The notes beneath the pieces are model-generated. The model was given only the letters and a program-made list of their open reading frames with translations. It was not told the DNA's origin and made no database searches. DNA of 64,000 bases, taken from CALBPI01 sp942491885 (lineage in GTDB: Bacteria > Pseudomonadota > Gammaproteobacteria > Steroidobacterales > Woeseiaceae). Positions 27,801 through 35,814 of the stretch are shown one piece after another (positions within the stretch are counted from its first letter, which is position 1; each line of letters starts with the position of its first letter). Location of the stretch: positions 744,001-808,000 of the forward strand of contig CALOCQ010000008.1 in the NCBI GenBank assembly GCA_942491885.1, given 5' to 3'. The position numbers and the translations under genes were made by a program.

Positions 27801-28460
27801 CAGTGCGCGATAACGCTCTTCGGTTTCACGCAGCGCGGCGGCAGCTGCAACACGCGCCGAAACATCGCGCATACAAATGACAAAATCTCCGGCCGCCATG
27901 GCCGATAAGCGACTCACCGTCATTTCCAACTTGAAAGTATCGCCATTGCGATGTCGACCGGCAATCTCACCGCCACTGAGATCGGGCGACTTGTCGCCGA
28001 GCTCAATAATATAGGGCGCAAGAAACGCTTCGATGTCGTCGATTTCATCGATAGGCAAGAGCTCGCTCAGCAGGCGACCCGCCAGCGTACGATTCCCGGC
28101 ATCGAAAAATTTAACGGCGACGCGATTGGAAAACTGGATCAGGCCGCTTTGGTCAACAGTCAGCACCATGTCGGCAACGCTATCCAGCACCGAACGCAGA
28201 TCGTCTGCATGCAGACCCGCGAAACGCGCGCGGATACCCGAGTTGGATGACATCGTGATGGCGAACGTTGTGTCGTCCGAACGATGCTCAATGACATCCG
28301 TCATGGTCTGCGCGAGCGCGCCATGGATAGACGTATCGGTGCCGTCGAGCTTCTCGTAGAAGCTACCGACGATCTCGACCAGCCGGTTAACATCAAGGCG
28401 CGACGCAAGCCCGGTGCCGCCGGTCGCTTCGTTAAGTTGCGCTTGTAGTATTGGATGCAT
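24855..28460 (-). CDS. Multi-sensor PAS/GAF diguanylate cyclase-phosphodiesterase
   Basis: 1201 residues and no membrane segment. Domains in order: PAS (about 90-210), PAS (215-340), GAF (345-510), PAS (515-640), PAS (645-770), GGDEF (from about 775, intact RLGGDEFGVLLD near 847) and EAL (from about 950). The EAL signature reads YELLLRM, keeping the metal Glu; NLSGNSLSD, FEITETAAI and LDDFGSGLCSFGYL follow, with the closing VQGFHIARPAS. Both domains therefore look active: c-di-GMP synthesis and breakdown under at least five sensory inputs. The REC and membrane modules common in this class are absent. Likely governs motile/sessile switching. Confidence 0.94.
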   Translation of the reverse strand: MHPILQAQLNEATGGTGLASRLDVNRLVEIVGSFYEKLDGTDTSIHGALAQTMTDVIEHRSDDTTFAITMSSNSGIRARFAGLHADDLRSVLDSVADMVLTVDQSGLIQFSNRVAVKFFDAGNRTLAGRLLSELLPIDEIDDIEAFLAPYIIELGDKSPDLSGGEIAGRHRNGDTFKLEMTVSRLSAMAAGDFVICMRDVSARVAAAAALRETEERYRALVEHAPDAILVFDVENNQFIDANENASQLFNLPRKRLLASGFFGLRDVSGDASPTNEQTRIEAFLQRALQGAQPVFEWIYQSRNGYEVPCEVRLSRMPAENRSLVRVSVHSIAARKRRELVEYSEKKLLEMIASGVSFKKVMRALCRTAERVVGNCRATLMLVDSSANELMLHCAPGFGESDLKTIRRIPLTEPRLSCGVAIATNKAVITPDVTAHHAWSDHSGLAKRLKIVSVWSFPLAHGDAHPLGTIDLYFDEKREPNTDELDWISGLARLAGIAIGRERNRAALSQSEGRFRGLFENVVEGVYIATTDGRLVAANPALVNMLGFDDEDDLLTTGTRESAYQQKSDAQRFERAIEEHGEVRRFEAVMLCKDGTPIDIIENARAVDYVDGERYIEGTVSDITERKAAEKRIFEEKERAEVTLKSIGDGVITTDADGCIEYLNPVAEDLTGWSLRAAQGQPVEDILTLINEHTREMTDNPIIRCLNEGRVITMSGATLLIDRSGQEIAIQDSAAPIRDRLGHIVGSVMVFHDVSAEGRLSRKLSYQASHDALTGFINRHEFENVLERAIALTRSSNKTQYGLLYIDLDQFKVVNDTFGHTAGDELIRQIANRLQTCVHTNDTLARLGGDEFGVLLDNCDSARAIEVAEDIRATIERYRFEWQTAVHAVRASIGIVMVDGDSATVGALLSAADVACFAAKDMGRNQYHLYREGEAGLRHQQMHWLTRIDRALEEGRFELYFQPIADTIINFDRPHCSHYELLLRMLDEDGNLILPGTFIAAAERYDRMQALDRWVVTEALEHADKGDAEQAAAYTLSINLSGNSLSDDRFLEFIKDTLRDTPLCKGAVCFEITETAAIANLARVKHFMSELADLGCLFSLDDFGSGLCSFGYLKNLPVDFIKVDGAFVRNIADDAVDQSMVAAIHQVGEAMGIKTIAEHVENERTRATLAGLGVALVQGFHIARPASIRKFSPWSASQSKRA

Positions 28461-28749
28461 TTGCGCGTTGCCAGTTGTCGCTGCGCTGCGCCTGAATCCT
28501 TAGGCGAGGTCGCGAGACCAATACGAACGGCGCCGGCAACACTCCGATTGCCGAAAAAGCCGTTCCTTTCCCATCGATCATGCGCAATGGCACGATCGTC
28601 CATGGGCGAACACTAGGCGATTATGGTCAAGGATACTGTGAACTGAATCGCGCTTTACCGGCGCATGGGAAATTATTCCCGACCCTCGTTTAACATAAAC
28701 TCGCGGATCGCAAGAGATCCGTCAGTTCGAAGCAAAATGAATAGCTTGG

Positions 28750-29328
28750 CTAGGGTTTCAAAGGTGAAGTGTCAGCCGCTGCGGCACCCGGAACCGATGT
28801 CATGACCTCGACACCATCATCCAGTGTCTGAGCGCCGGGCTGCAATACGGCTATCGCGGCCGACGCATAAATCGGGATAGAAATCGCCTTGGTAAGCCGT
28901 CGGCCTTCGTATGTGCCACTGACCTGGGCATTGAGGAAACTGCGCCCCTCGCCTTCGACATTCACGACCACTTCGTAAGCCGACCCGTTATCACCGGCCG
29001 ACACACCCGACAGCGCGATTGTCTGCGGGGTATTTTCGCTGAGCACGACATGGTCTTGCGCGCGCAACGTCAGACTGAGATCGGATGTCTGGCTCGCATT
29101 GACGGTGAGCAAAACCGCCAGCGGCTCACCGACGGTCGGCGCGCCGCCAAAGGCGTAGTCAATACTCAACACAATCGCATCGGTTGCGACCGACGCCGGC
29201 AACGCGCGGCTTTCGATCTCGGGTACGGGTAGCGTCGTCTGACCGGAAACAGCCAGGGGCTCATCGGACGAATCACACGCGGTCAGCGCCATCAAGCACA
29301 GCGCAGTGATGGCTATTTGTTGTCTCAT
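28750..29328 (-). CDS. Hypothetical lipoprotein
   Basis: 192 residues from the ATG at 29328 (GGAGGG 9 nt upstream), opening with a lipobox signal, MRQQIAITALCLMALTACDS. The mature part is beta-rich with an SLTLRAQDHVVLSENTPQTI stretch, resembling an immunoglobulin-like or filament-type fold, and no cysteines beyond the lipid site. Function not recognised. It is divergent from galE and separated by 289 bp from the c-di-GMP gene; the gap shows nothing clear. Confidence 0.7.
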   Translation of the reverse strand: MRQQIAITALCLMALTACDSSDEPLAVSGQTTLPVPEIESRALPASVATDAIVLSIDYAFGGAPTVGEPLAVLLTVNASQTSDLSLTLRAQDHVVLSENTPQTIALSGVSAGDNGSAYEVVVNVEGEGRSFLNAQVSGTYEGRRLTKAISIPIYASAAIAVLQPGAQTLDDGVEVMTSVPGAAAADTSPLKP

Positions 29329-29491
29329 GGTCAATGTCCCTCCGTACTGCATGGCGCTGCAAGGCTACCCTGCGGCGGGGCGTGAGACCAGCAACAAGCG
29401 TGTTATCAGAGGCCCAAAATTGCGACGGAGTCTACGGTCGGCACGTCTGACGCTGGTATGATGACAAGACTACATAACGCAAGGAAGGTTC

Positions 29492-30502
29492 ATGACGCAG
29501 GCGAGAATTCTGGTTACAGGTGGCGCCGGCTACATCGGCAGTCACGTGGTTCGCCAGCTCGGTGAACGCGGTGAGGCTGTTGTCACGCTCGATAACCTTT
29601 CGACCGGGTTCGAAGCCGCGGTTAAGTCAGGCGACCTGGTTATCGGAGACACCGGCGATGTCGGCGTTCTCGAGCAGATATTTACCGACCATGCGATAGA
29701 CACGGTGATGCACTTTGCCGCCCACACCGTCGTGCCGGAGTCGGTATCCGACCCGCTGAAGTACTACCGGAACAACACCGCGAGCTCGCGTACCTTGCTC
29801 GAGGTCGCACACGCGCACGGCGCAAAACATGTCGTGTTTTCATCGACCGCGGCCGTCTACGGCATCCCTGACGGCGGCGTCGCCAGCGAGCAAAGCGCGA
29901 CCCAGCCGATCAACCCTTACGGCACGTCAAAGCTGATGACCGAATGGATGCTGCGCGATCTGGCTTTTGCCGGCGGACCATCCTACGTTGCACTGCGCTA
30001 CTTCAATGTCGCCGGGTGCGACCCGCAAGGCCGTATCGGGCAATCCACACCCAAAGCGACGCTGCTGACGAAAGTCGCCTGCGAGGCAGCGGTGGGCCGG
30101 CGCGATCACGTCAAGATTTTCGGCACCGACTATCCAACGCCCGACGGCACCGGGGTGCGTGACTACATACATGTCGAGGATCTGGCGCGGGCGCATCTCA
30201 GCGCGCTCGACTATCTGCGCGCCGGCGGCGACTCGACGACGCTCAATTGCGGCTACGGCCACGGCTACAGTGTGCGCGAGCTACTCGCCGCCGTGGAGCG
30301 CGCCAATGAAGCGCCGCTCAGCATTCGCGAGGAACCGAGGCGCGCCGGTGATCCGCCGTCGCTGATTGCAAAAGCCGACCGGGTACGCGAGGTACTCGGC
30401 TGGCAGCCCGAGTTTGACGATCTCGATGCTATCGTCACCAGCAGCCTCAACTGGGAGCGCAAAATCGCCAACCGCGATGACAGCGCTTACTGGCGCGGTT
30501 AA
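29492..30502 (+). CDS. galE: UDP-glucose 4-epimerase
   Basis: 336 residues, the typical length. The NAD-binding TGGAGYIGSHVV is at residue 9. SSTAAVYG and the catalytic tyrosine/lysine NPYGTSK come near 143, and DGTGVRDYIHVEDLARAH further on matches the GalE substrate domain. It interconverts UDP-glucose and UDP-galactose for LPS or exopolysaccharide. AAGGAAGG precedes the ATG. Directly followed (19 nt) by the GlrK-like kinase gene, so envelope sugar supply and envelope sensing may be co-expressed. Confidence 0.95.
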   Translation: MTQARILVTGGAGYIGSHVVRQLGERGEAVVTLDNLSTGFEAAVKSGDLVIGDTGDVGVLEQIFTDHAIDTVMHFAAHTVVPESVSDPLKYYRNNTASSRTLLEVAHAHGAKHVVFSSTAAVYGIPDGGVASEQSATQPINPYGTSKLMTEWMLRDLAFAGGPSYVALRYFNVAGCDPQGRIGQSTPKATLLTKVACEAAVGRRDHVKIFGTDYPTPDGTGVRDYIHVEDLARAHLSALDYLRAGGDSTTLNCGYGHGYSVRELLAAVERANEAPLSIREEPRRAGDPPSLIAKADRVREVLGWQPEFDDLDAIVTSSLNWERKIANRDDSAYWRG

Positions 30503-30521
30503 AAAGGGCAGCGCAACCGGC

Positions 30522-32045
30522 ATGGCTTTCTTCCGCATACCGCAGCCCCGATCCATCAACGCAATGGTGTTGATCGGCTATGCGGGCATCATGCTGCCGC
30601 TGTCGATCGCATTGATCTGGGCGCTGATACAGCTGGATAATTTCACCACCCGCAGTCAGTCGTTAATTGTGCAGGGTATCGATGCCACGCAAAACAGCCG
30701 CAAGCTGCAAGAACAGCTGAGCATCATGGAGCGCGTCGCGCGTCAGTATCTTGTCTCGGAAAACGCAGAGCTCGTCGGCTTTCTGCGCGAAGACCGAGTG
30801 ATCGCGGACGAGGCCATTACCGCGCTGCGTACGCAGACCGACAGCAGCGATGCATTCGTGCTGCTCGACCGAATAGACGAGGACGTCAACCAGCTGATGG
30901 TCGGTGTGACGCGCCAACCCGTCGATCCCGACGGCGCACGTGGCGTCATACAGCAATTCACACGGGCTATCGCCGATGCCGATCGCCTCGAACGCTTGCT
31001 GACCGGAGAAATCGACCGGCAACTGCAATCTTTGCAGCGTGACGCCGAACAGACACGCACCGCGCTACTCTGGCAAGCCGCGGTGCTTACGCTGATCAGC
31101 CTTGTCACTATGCTGTTCGTAACCTGGCGCGTGAGCAAGCCCATTCGCGTGCTCGACCGCGCGATCAATCAGCTGGGCGAAGGCCAGTTTTCCAGAAGTA
31201 TTCAGGTCAACGGACCTGCCGATCTTGTCGCGCTCGGTCGCCAGTTGGAATGGCTGCGCAGACGGCTGCTGGAGCTTGCGCAGGAAAAGAATCGCTTCCT
31301 GCGGCACATGTCGCACGAACTCAAGACACCGCTGGCGAATATCCGCGAGGGTACCGAGTTGCTGCTGGACGGATCCGTTGGCCCGCTAGACGACTCACAA
31401 CAGGAAGTCACCGACATCCTGCGCAGCAACGGCATCCGGTTGCAGAGACTCATCGAGAACCTGCTTAACTTCAGCGCCTGGCAAAGCCGCAATGAAGTAC
31501 TGATGTGCAGCGACTTCTCGTTAAAGAGCGTCATCGAGTCGGTACTCAAGGGGCACGCGCTGACCATTCGCAGCCAGCAGATCCGGCTGCTCTCAAGTCT
31601 GGACGATATCGACGCCTATGCCGACCGCGAGATGATCCGTACCGTGCTCGACAACCTGATTTCGAATGCGCTGAAATTCTCACCACGCGGCGGTTGCCTG
31701 CTTATCCGTACCTCGCGAGGCGAAAATCAGTTCAGCATCGAAGTTGCAGATCAGGGCCCTGGGATTCCAATGAACGAACGCAAGAAAGTCTTCGATGCCT
31801 TCTATCAGGGTGAGCAACCGCAGGGTGGGCTCGTAGCCGGCACAGGCATTGGTTTGTCGGTTGTTTTGGAGTGTGTTCAGGCCCATGATGGACTGGTGGA
31901 TATCTTCGACGAACAACACGCCATCAAGACCAGGCGCGGCGACACGGTGGTCTTTAGCGGCGCGCACTTTCGGATCATCATTCCACAGGAACTGTCCGAG
32001 CAACAGAACCAGCAGCGTCAGAACCGGAGGGTTGCCAATGGTTAA
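30522..32045 (+). CDS. glrK: GlrK/QseE-type sensor histidine kinase
   Basis: 507 residues from the ATG at 30522 (MAFFRIPQPRSIN); no clear ribosome site, and an ATG at 30477 overlapping galE is an alternative. Two membrane helices (about 20-40 and 230-250) frame a helical periplasmic sensor. A HAMP region, the H-box FLRHMSHELKTPLANIREG, the N-box DNLISNALKFSP, and the G-boxes DQGPGIP and GTGIGLSV follow. Gene order with a QseG-like lipoprotein and a GlrR-like regulator identifies it as the GlrK envelope-stress kinase. Its stop overlaps the next start by 8 nt. C-terminus Gln/Arg-rich. Confidence 0.9.
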   Translation: MAFFRIPQPRSINAMVLIGYAGIMLPLSIALIWALIQLDNFTTRSQSLIVQGIDATQNSRKLQEQLSIMERVARQYLVSENAELVGFLREDRVIADEAITALRTQTDSSDAFVLLDRIDEDVNQLMVGVTRQPVDPDGARGVIQQFTRAIADADRLERLLTGEIDRQLQSLQRDAEQTRTALLWQAAVLTLISLVTMLFVTWRVSKPIRVLDRAINQLGEGQFSRSIQVNGPADLVALGRQLEWLRRRLLELAQEKNRFLRHMSHELKTPLANIREGTELLLDGSVGPLDDSQQEVTDILRSNGIRLQRLIENLLNFSAWQSRNEVLMCSDFSLKSVIESVLKGHALTIRSQQIRLLSSLDDIDAYADREMIRTVLDNLISNALKFSPRGGCLLIRTSRGENQFSIEVADQGPGIPMNERKKVFDAFYQGEQPQGGLVAGTGIGLSVVLECVQAHDGLVDIFDEQHAIKTRRGDTVVFSGAHFRIIIPQELSEQQNQQRQNRRVANG

Positions 32046-32736
32046 ACATTCGCGCAGACGCCGGCAGCGCACGACACGGTGGCAACTTGCGCCGGCAAGG
32101 GCATTGTTTGCGGGTACCTGTATCGCCACCATGCTGGTGGGCTGCGGTTCCGTCTCCGGACTGATGGAGCGTCGCCAAATAGCGACAAATCAACAAGTTA
32201 GCGTTGATAACTCAACCATCTCTGTATATCTTTCAGATGTCTCTATGTTGCTTTCAACGGATCAGAACGCGGCCCTCAGGGCGTGGCGCGAGCTTGAGCT
32301 TGACTACGAGCGCGCGCCGACGACGACCAATCAGCTCAGACTGGCTCTGGCGAAGTCGACACCGGGACACGACAACACAAATTTCGCAGAAGCCGACTCG
32401 ATGCTGACGACCTTGTTACTGAAGCCCGAGCTGTTGCTCGCAGACGAACAGCTGCTCGCGCGCGTACACCTCGGATTGCTACGCGACCGCATCTCCACCG
32501 AGAGCGTCGCACGCCAGGCCAGCAGCAGCGCCAGTCGAAACGCGGAACGAGAGTTGTCGACAGCACGCGCGCAACTGTCGCTGCTGCAACAAGACAACGC
32601 CAGGCTGCGTAGCGCGCTGGCAGAGACGCAAGAAAAACTGCGTGAGATCACATTGATCGAACGCTCTATTCGGGAACGAGACGATGAGCCGACTGGCGAT
32701 GGACCACAGCCTCCGAGAGGCACGAACAATGAATAG
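32038..32736 (+). CDS. qseG: QseG-like envelope lipoprotein
   Basis: 232 residues from the ATG at 32038, with GGAGG 7 nt upstream. The N-terminus is long and Arg-rich before a hydrophobic stretch ending in a lipobox (CIATMLVGCGS). The middle is helical. The C-terminal third is a coiled coil (ERELSTARAQLSLLQQDNAR). In enterobacteria QseG (YfhG) is the outer-membrane lipoprotein that activates the kinase GlrK/QseE. Assignment rests mainly on its place between glrK and glrR, with overlaps on both sides (8 nt each). The sequence itself is weakly conserved. Confidence 0.8.
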   Translation: MVKHSRRRRQRTTRWQLAPARALFAGTCIATMLVGCGSVSGLMERRQIATNQQVSVDNSTISVYLSDVSMLLSTDQNAALRAWRELELDYERAPTTTNQLRLALAKSTPGHDNTNFAEADSMLTTLLLKPELLLADEQLLARVHLGLLRDRISTESVARQASSSASRNAERELSTARAQLSLLQQDNARLRSALAETQEKLREITLIERSIRERDDEPTGDGPQPPRGTNNE

Positions 32737-34093
32737 CGCGCGACGCGGCGGTGCGCGCGTACAGCGTGGCAGGATCCTGCTGGTCGATGACGATCCGGGG
32801 CTGCTGCGACTGATGAGCATTCGTCTGCGCGCCGAGAACTACACGGTCGAGGCCGTTGAGAGCGCGATGGCCGCGCTGTCGGTACTCGGGCGCTTCCAGC
32901 CGGACCTTGTCATCAGCGATCTGCGCATGGACAAAATGGATGGCATCGGCCTGTTGCAGGAATTGCAGCAGCGCTCACCGGGGCTGAATGTGCTCATCAT
33001 GACGGCGCACGGCACCATCCCTGATGCGGTCGAAGCCACCAAGAGCGGCGCGTTCGGCTTTTTGACCAAGCCCATCGAGAAAGAAGAGCTGCTGGCCAAT
33101 GTCGAAAAGGCACTGAAAGTCTCCGGCACTTCGCTCGGCATGGAAGAGTGGGCGAGCGAAATCATCACCCGTAATGCGACGATGCGCGACCGCCTGACGC
33201 AGGCACGCATGGTCGCCGATACCGACGCCCGCGTGCTGATCACCGGCGAGTCGGGCACCGGCAAGGAATTGTTGGCGCGCGCCATTCACCGCGCGAGCCC
33301 AAGGGCAGAACAACCTTTCGTGGCGATCAACTGCAGCGCGATGGCAGAGAACCTGCTGGAGTCCGAACTTTTCGGGCACTCCAAAGGTGCATTCACGGGT
33401 GCAACAAGTGCGCATAAAGGACTGTTCCAGGCCGCCAACAACGGCACGCTGCTGCTCGATGAAATCGGCGATATGCCAATGCGCCTGCAGGTAAAACTGT
33501 TGCGGGTGCTGCAGGAAAATCAGGTTCGCCCGGTTGGCAGCACGGAATCCATCAGCGTTAACGTGCGAACACTGTCGGCGACCCACCGCGACCTGCGTGA
33601 GCTGATGAGCGCCGGACAGTTCCGCGAGGATCTGTACTACCGCCTGAATGTGGTCAACATCGAAATGCCGCCGCTGGATTCGCGACGTGAGGACATCCCT
33701 TTGCTGGTCGCGCACTTCCTGCGCCAGCTGAGCTCGCAGGGCGATGCGGATCGCAAGGTTTACTCGCCCGAAGCGCTCGAGCTGTTGGTGATGGCCGAAT
33801 GGCCCGGCAATATTCGTCAGTTGTTCAATGTCGTGCGCCAGAATGTGGCGCTATCGAACTCGCCGGTGATCAGCGCGGAGCTGGTGCGATCGGCGCTCGG
33901 CGAACATGGCGACAAACTGCCATCGTTCTCGGATGCGCGGGATGAGTTTACGCGCAACTACCTGTCGCAGATCCTGCAGATAACCGGCGGCAACGTGAGC
34001 CAGGCCGCGCGGCTGGCGAAACGTAACCGCACGGATTTCTACAAACTGCTCGCACGCCACGATCTCAATCCGGATACGTTCAAGGATCGCTAG
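32729..34093 (+). CDS. glrR: GlrR-type sigma-54-dependent response regulator
   Basis: 454 residues from the ATG at 32729, overlapping qseG by 8 nt. The receiver domain has ILLVDDDPGLL, the phospho-acceptor aspartate in VISDLRMDKMDG, and LTKPIEK. An AAA+ domain follows with Walker A GESGTGKE, the sigma-54-contacting GAFTGA, Walker B LLLDEIGDMP and the sensor REDLYYRLNVV. A short C-terminal Fis-type HTH (GGNVSQAARLAKRNRTDFYK) completes it. The intact GAFTGA loop means true sigma-54 activation. In E. coli GlrR drives glmY and rpoE; the targets here are unknown. Confidence 0.94.
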   Translation: MNSARRGGARVQRGRILLVDDDPGLLRLMSIRLRAENYTVEAVESAMAALSVLGRFQPDLVISDLRMDKMDGIGLLQELQQRSPGLNVLIMTAHGTIPDAVEATKSGAFGFLTKPIEKEELLANVEKALKVSGTSLGMEEWASEIITRNATMRDRLTQARMVADTDARVLITGESGTGKELLARAIHRASPRAEQPFVAINCSAMAENLLESELFGHSKGAFTGATSAHKGLFQAANNGTLLLDEIGDMPMRLQVKLLRVLQENQVRPVGSTESISVNVRTLSATHRDLRELMSAGQFREDLYYRLNVVNIEMPPLDSRREDIPLLVAHFLRQLSSQGDADRKVYSPEALELLVMAEWPGNIRQLFNVVRQNVALSNSPVISAELVRSALGEHGDKLPSFSDARDEFTRNYLSQILQITGGNVSQAARLAKRNRTDFYKLLARHDLNPDTFKDR

Positions 34094-34142
34094 CGCGCGA
34101 CCGAACTGCTGGCGGCTTTAGTACCTGCCCGGCTTAGCGCAA

Positions 34143-35525
34143 TCAACCCGCCTCGGGCTTGGCAAAGTCATTCGCGTCTACGTGGTGGCGCTCCAGCAGG
34201 TCATACAATGTCGGGCGACTGACACCCAGCGCCGCCGCAGCGCGCGAAATATTACCGCTCGTGTGCACCATCGCCTGACGGATCGCATTGCGTTCGGCAG
34301 CATCCCTGACCTCGCGCAGGTTGAGCGACATCGGACTATTCTCGGGTGCATCGAGCCCCATATCTTCAGCCGTGACTTGCCGGCCTTCGGCCATGATCAC
34401 CGCGTGTTTGATTTTGTTCTCAAGCTCGCGCACGTTGCCCGGCCAAGGATGCGTCAGCATCGCCTGCTTCGCGTCGTCGCTGAATCCCCGCAATGACTTG
34501 CCGTGTTTGCGTGAAAACTTATCCAGCAGAACACGCGCGAGCATCAATACGCCATTCTCGCGTTCGCGCAACGGCGGAATATTGATTTCTATCTCGCAGA
34601 TCCGGTAGTAAAGGTCTTCGCGAAAACCGCCCTCGCTGATCAGTGCCTTGAGATTCTGGTTGGTCGCACATATGACCCGCACGTCCACCGGGATTTCGAC
34701 GCGACCGCCGATACGCTCGACCACACGCTCCTGCAAAAACCGCAACAGCTTGCCCTGCAAGGGTAACGGCATGTCGCCGATCTCATCGAGGAATAGTGTG
34801 CCTGTGTGCGCGACTTCGCACTTGCCCGGCGTTTGCTTGTTGGCGCCGGTGAATGCGCCTTTCTCAAAGCCGAACAGTTCCGATTCGAGCAGGTTCTCAG
34901 GAATCGCGGCGCAGTTAATCGCGACAAACGGCTTATCAATGCGCGGACTCAGGCCGTGCAATGCGCGCGCCAACAATTCTTTGCCGGTGCCCGACTCGCC
35001 GAGCAATAGCGTCGTCACATCAGTCGGCGCCACCTTCTCGATCATCCGGCAGACTTTCAGCATGCCGGGGCTGACGGCGACGATGCCGTCCAGCGGTGAA
35101 TGGCTCTTCGACGACTGCAGCTGGCGGTTTTCCTGCTCAAGCCGGGCCAATTCGAACGCCCGGCTGACGATCAGTTTCAGCACGTCGGTATCGGCAGGCT
35201 TCTGGTAGAAGTCATAGGCGCCGGCGGCAATGGCCCGCAACGCATTGTCTTTGTCACCATGACCGGTGACTACAATGACTTTGGTGTGCGGCGCGAGGGT
35301 CAACGTCTGCTCGACGCATGCAAGGCCTTCGCTGACGCCCTCCGCGTCCGGCGGCAGGCCGAGGTCTTGCAGTACGACGGCGGGCTCATGCCGGCGGATC
35401 GCATCGATCGCCTCGTCCCTGCTGGTCGCCTGAACAATCACGTACTCATCAAATATCCACTTGAGCTGGCTCTGCAACCCGGGGTCGTCCTCGACAATAA
35501 GCAAGGTATCTTTGTCGTTGGCCAT
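34143..35525 (-). CDS. prsR: PrsR-like (PEP-CTERM-box) sigma-54 response regulator
   Basis: 460 residues from the ATG at 35525. A distinctive receiver (LLIVEDDPGLQSQLKW, VVLQDLGLPPDAEGVSEGL, GAYDFYQKPAD) matches the PEP-CTERM-box regulator family. An AAA+ domain follows with GESGTGKE, GAFTGA, FLDEIGDMP and a Fis HTH (GNISRAAAALGVSRPTLYD). PrsR works with the kinase PrsK and sigma-54 to switch on exosortase-sorted PEP-CTERM proteins and exopolysaccharide genes. Neither prsK nor an exosortase gene is in the window, so this copy is an orphan here or its partners lie elsewhere. It converges with glrR. Confidence 0.88.
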   Translation of the reverse strand: MANDKDTLLIVEDDPGLQSQLKWIFDEYVIVQATSRDEAIDAIRRHEPAVVLQDLGLPPDAEGVSEGLACVEQTLTLAPHTKVIVVTGHGDKDNALRAIAAGAYDFYQKPADTDVLKLIVSRAFELARLEQENRQLQSSKSHSPLDGIVAVSPGMLKVCRMIEKVAPTDVTTLLLGESGTGKELLARALHGLSPRIDKPFVAINCAAIPENLLESELFGFEKGAFTGANKQTPGKCEVAHTGTLFLDEIGDMPLPLQGKLLRFLQERVVERIGGRVEIPVDVRVICATNQNLKALISEGGFREDLYYRICEIEINIPPLRERENGVLMLARVLLDKFSRKHGKSLRGFSDDAKQAMLTHPWPGNVRELENKIKHAVIMAEGRQVTAEDMGLDAPENSPMSLNLREVRDAAERNAIRQAMVHTSGNISRAAAALGVSRPTLYDLLERHHVDANDFAKPEAG

Positions 35526-35744
35526 CAAAACCTGTCTTTAATATAAGTCTGTCGTCCGGACCGTCAGCACGGCGATCTGGTCATGCAAAGGCGAAAACCC
35601 CACACCAGTAGTGTGCCATGACTGCATGCCGATGGGCAGGACAGCGATCACGCCGGCAAGTGAGCGATAAGTCCGGAAAAGCACCGCCAACACAGTCCCG
35701 TTGCAACGAATTCGATCCGCTACAATTTGCTTCAAAAAGTTATT

Positions 35745-35763
35745 GCGAATGATTCTCATTTAC
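35745..35763. promoter_or_regulatory. Fur box upstream of TonB-dependent receptor
   Basis: GCGAATGATTCTCATTTAC matches 13 of 19 positions of the Fur consensus GATAATGATAATCATTATC, with the core AATGATTCTCATT intact. It is 52 nt before the receptor start. Confidence 0.75.
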
Positions 35764-35814
35764 GTTAAGTTTCGACTGTGGGGCAGCACAACTGCCAAGC
35801 GGACAGACAAAGTA

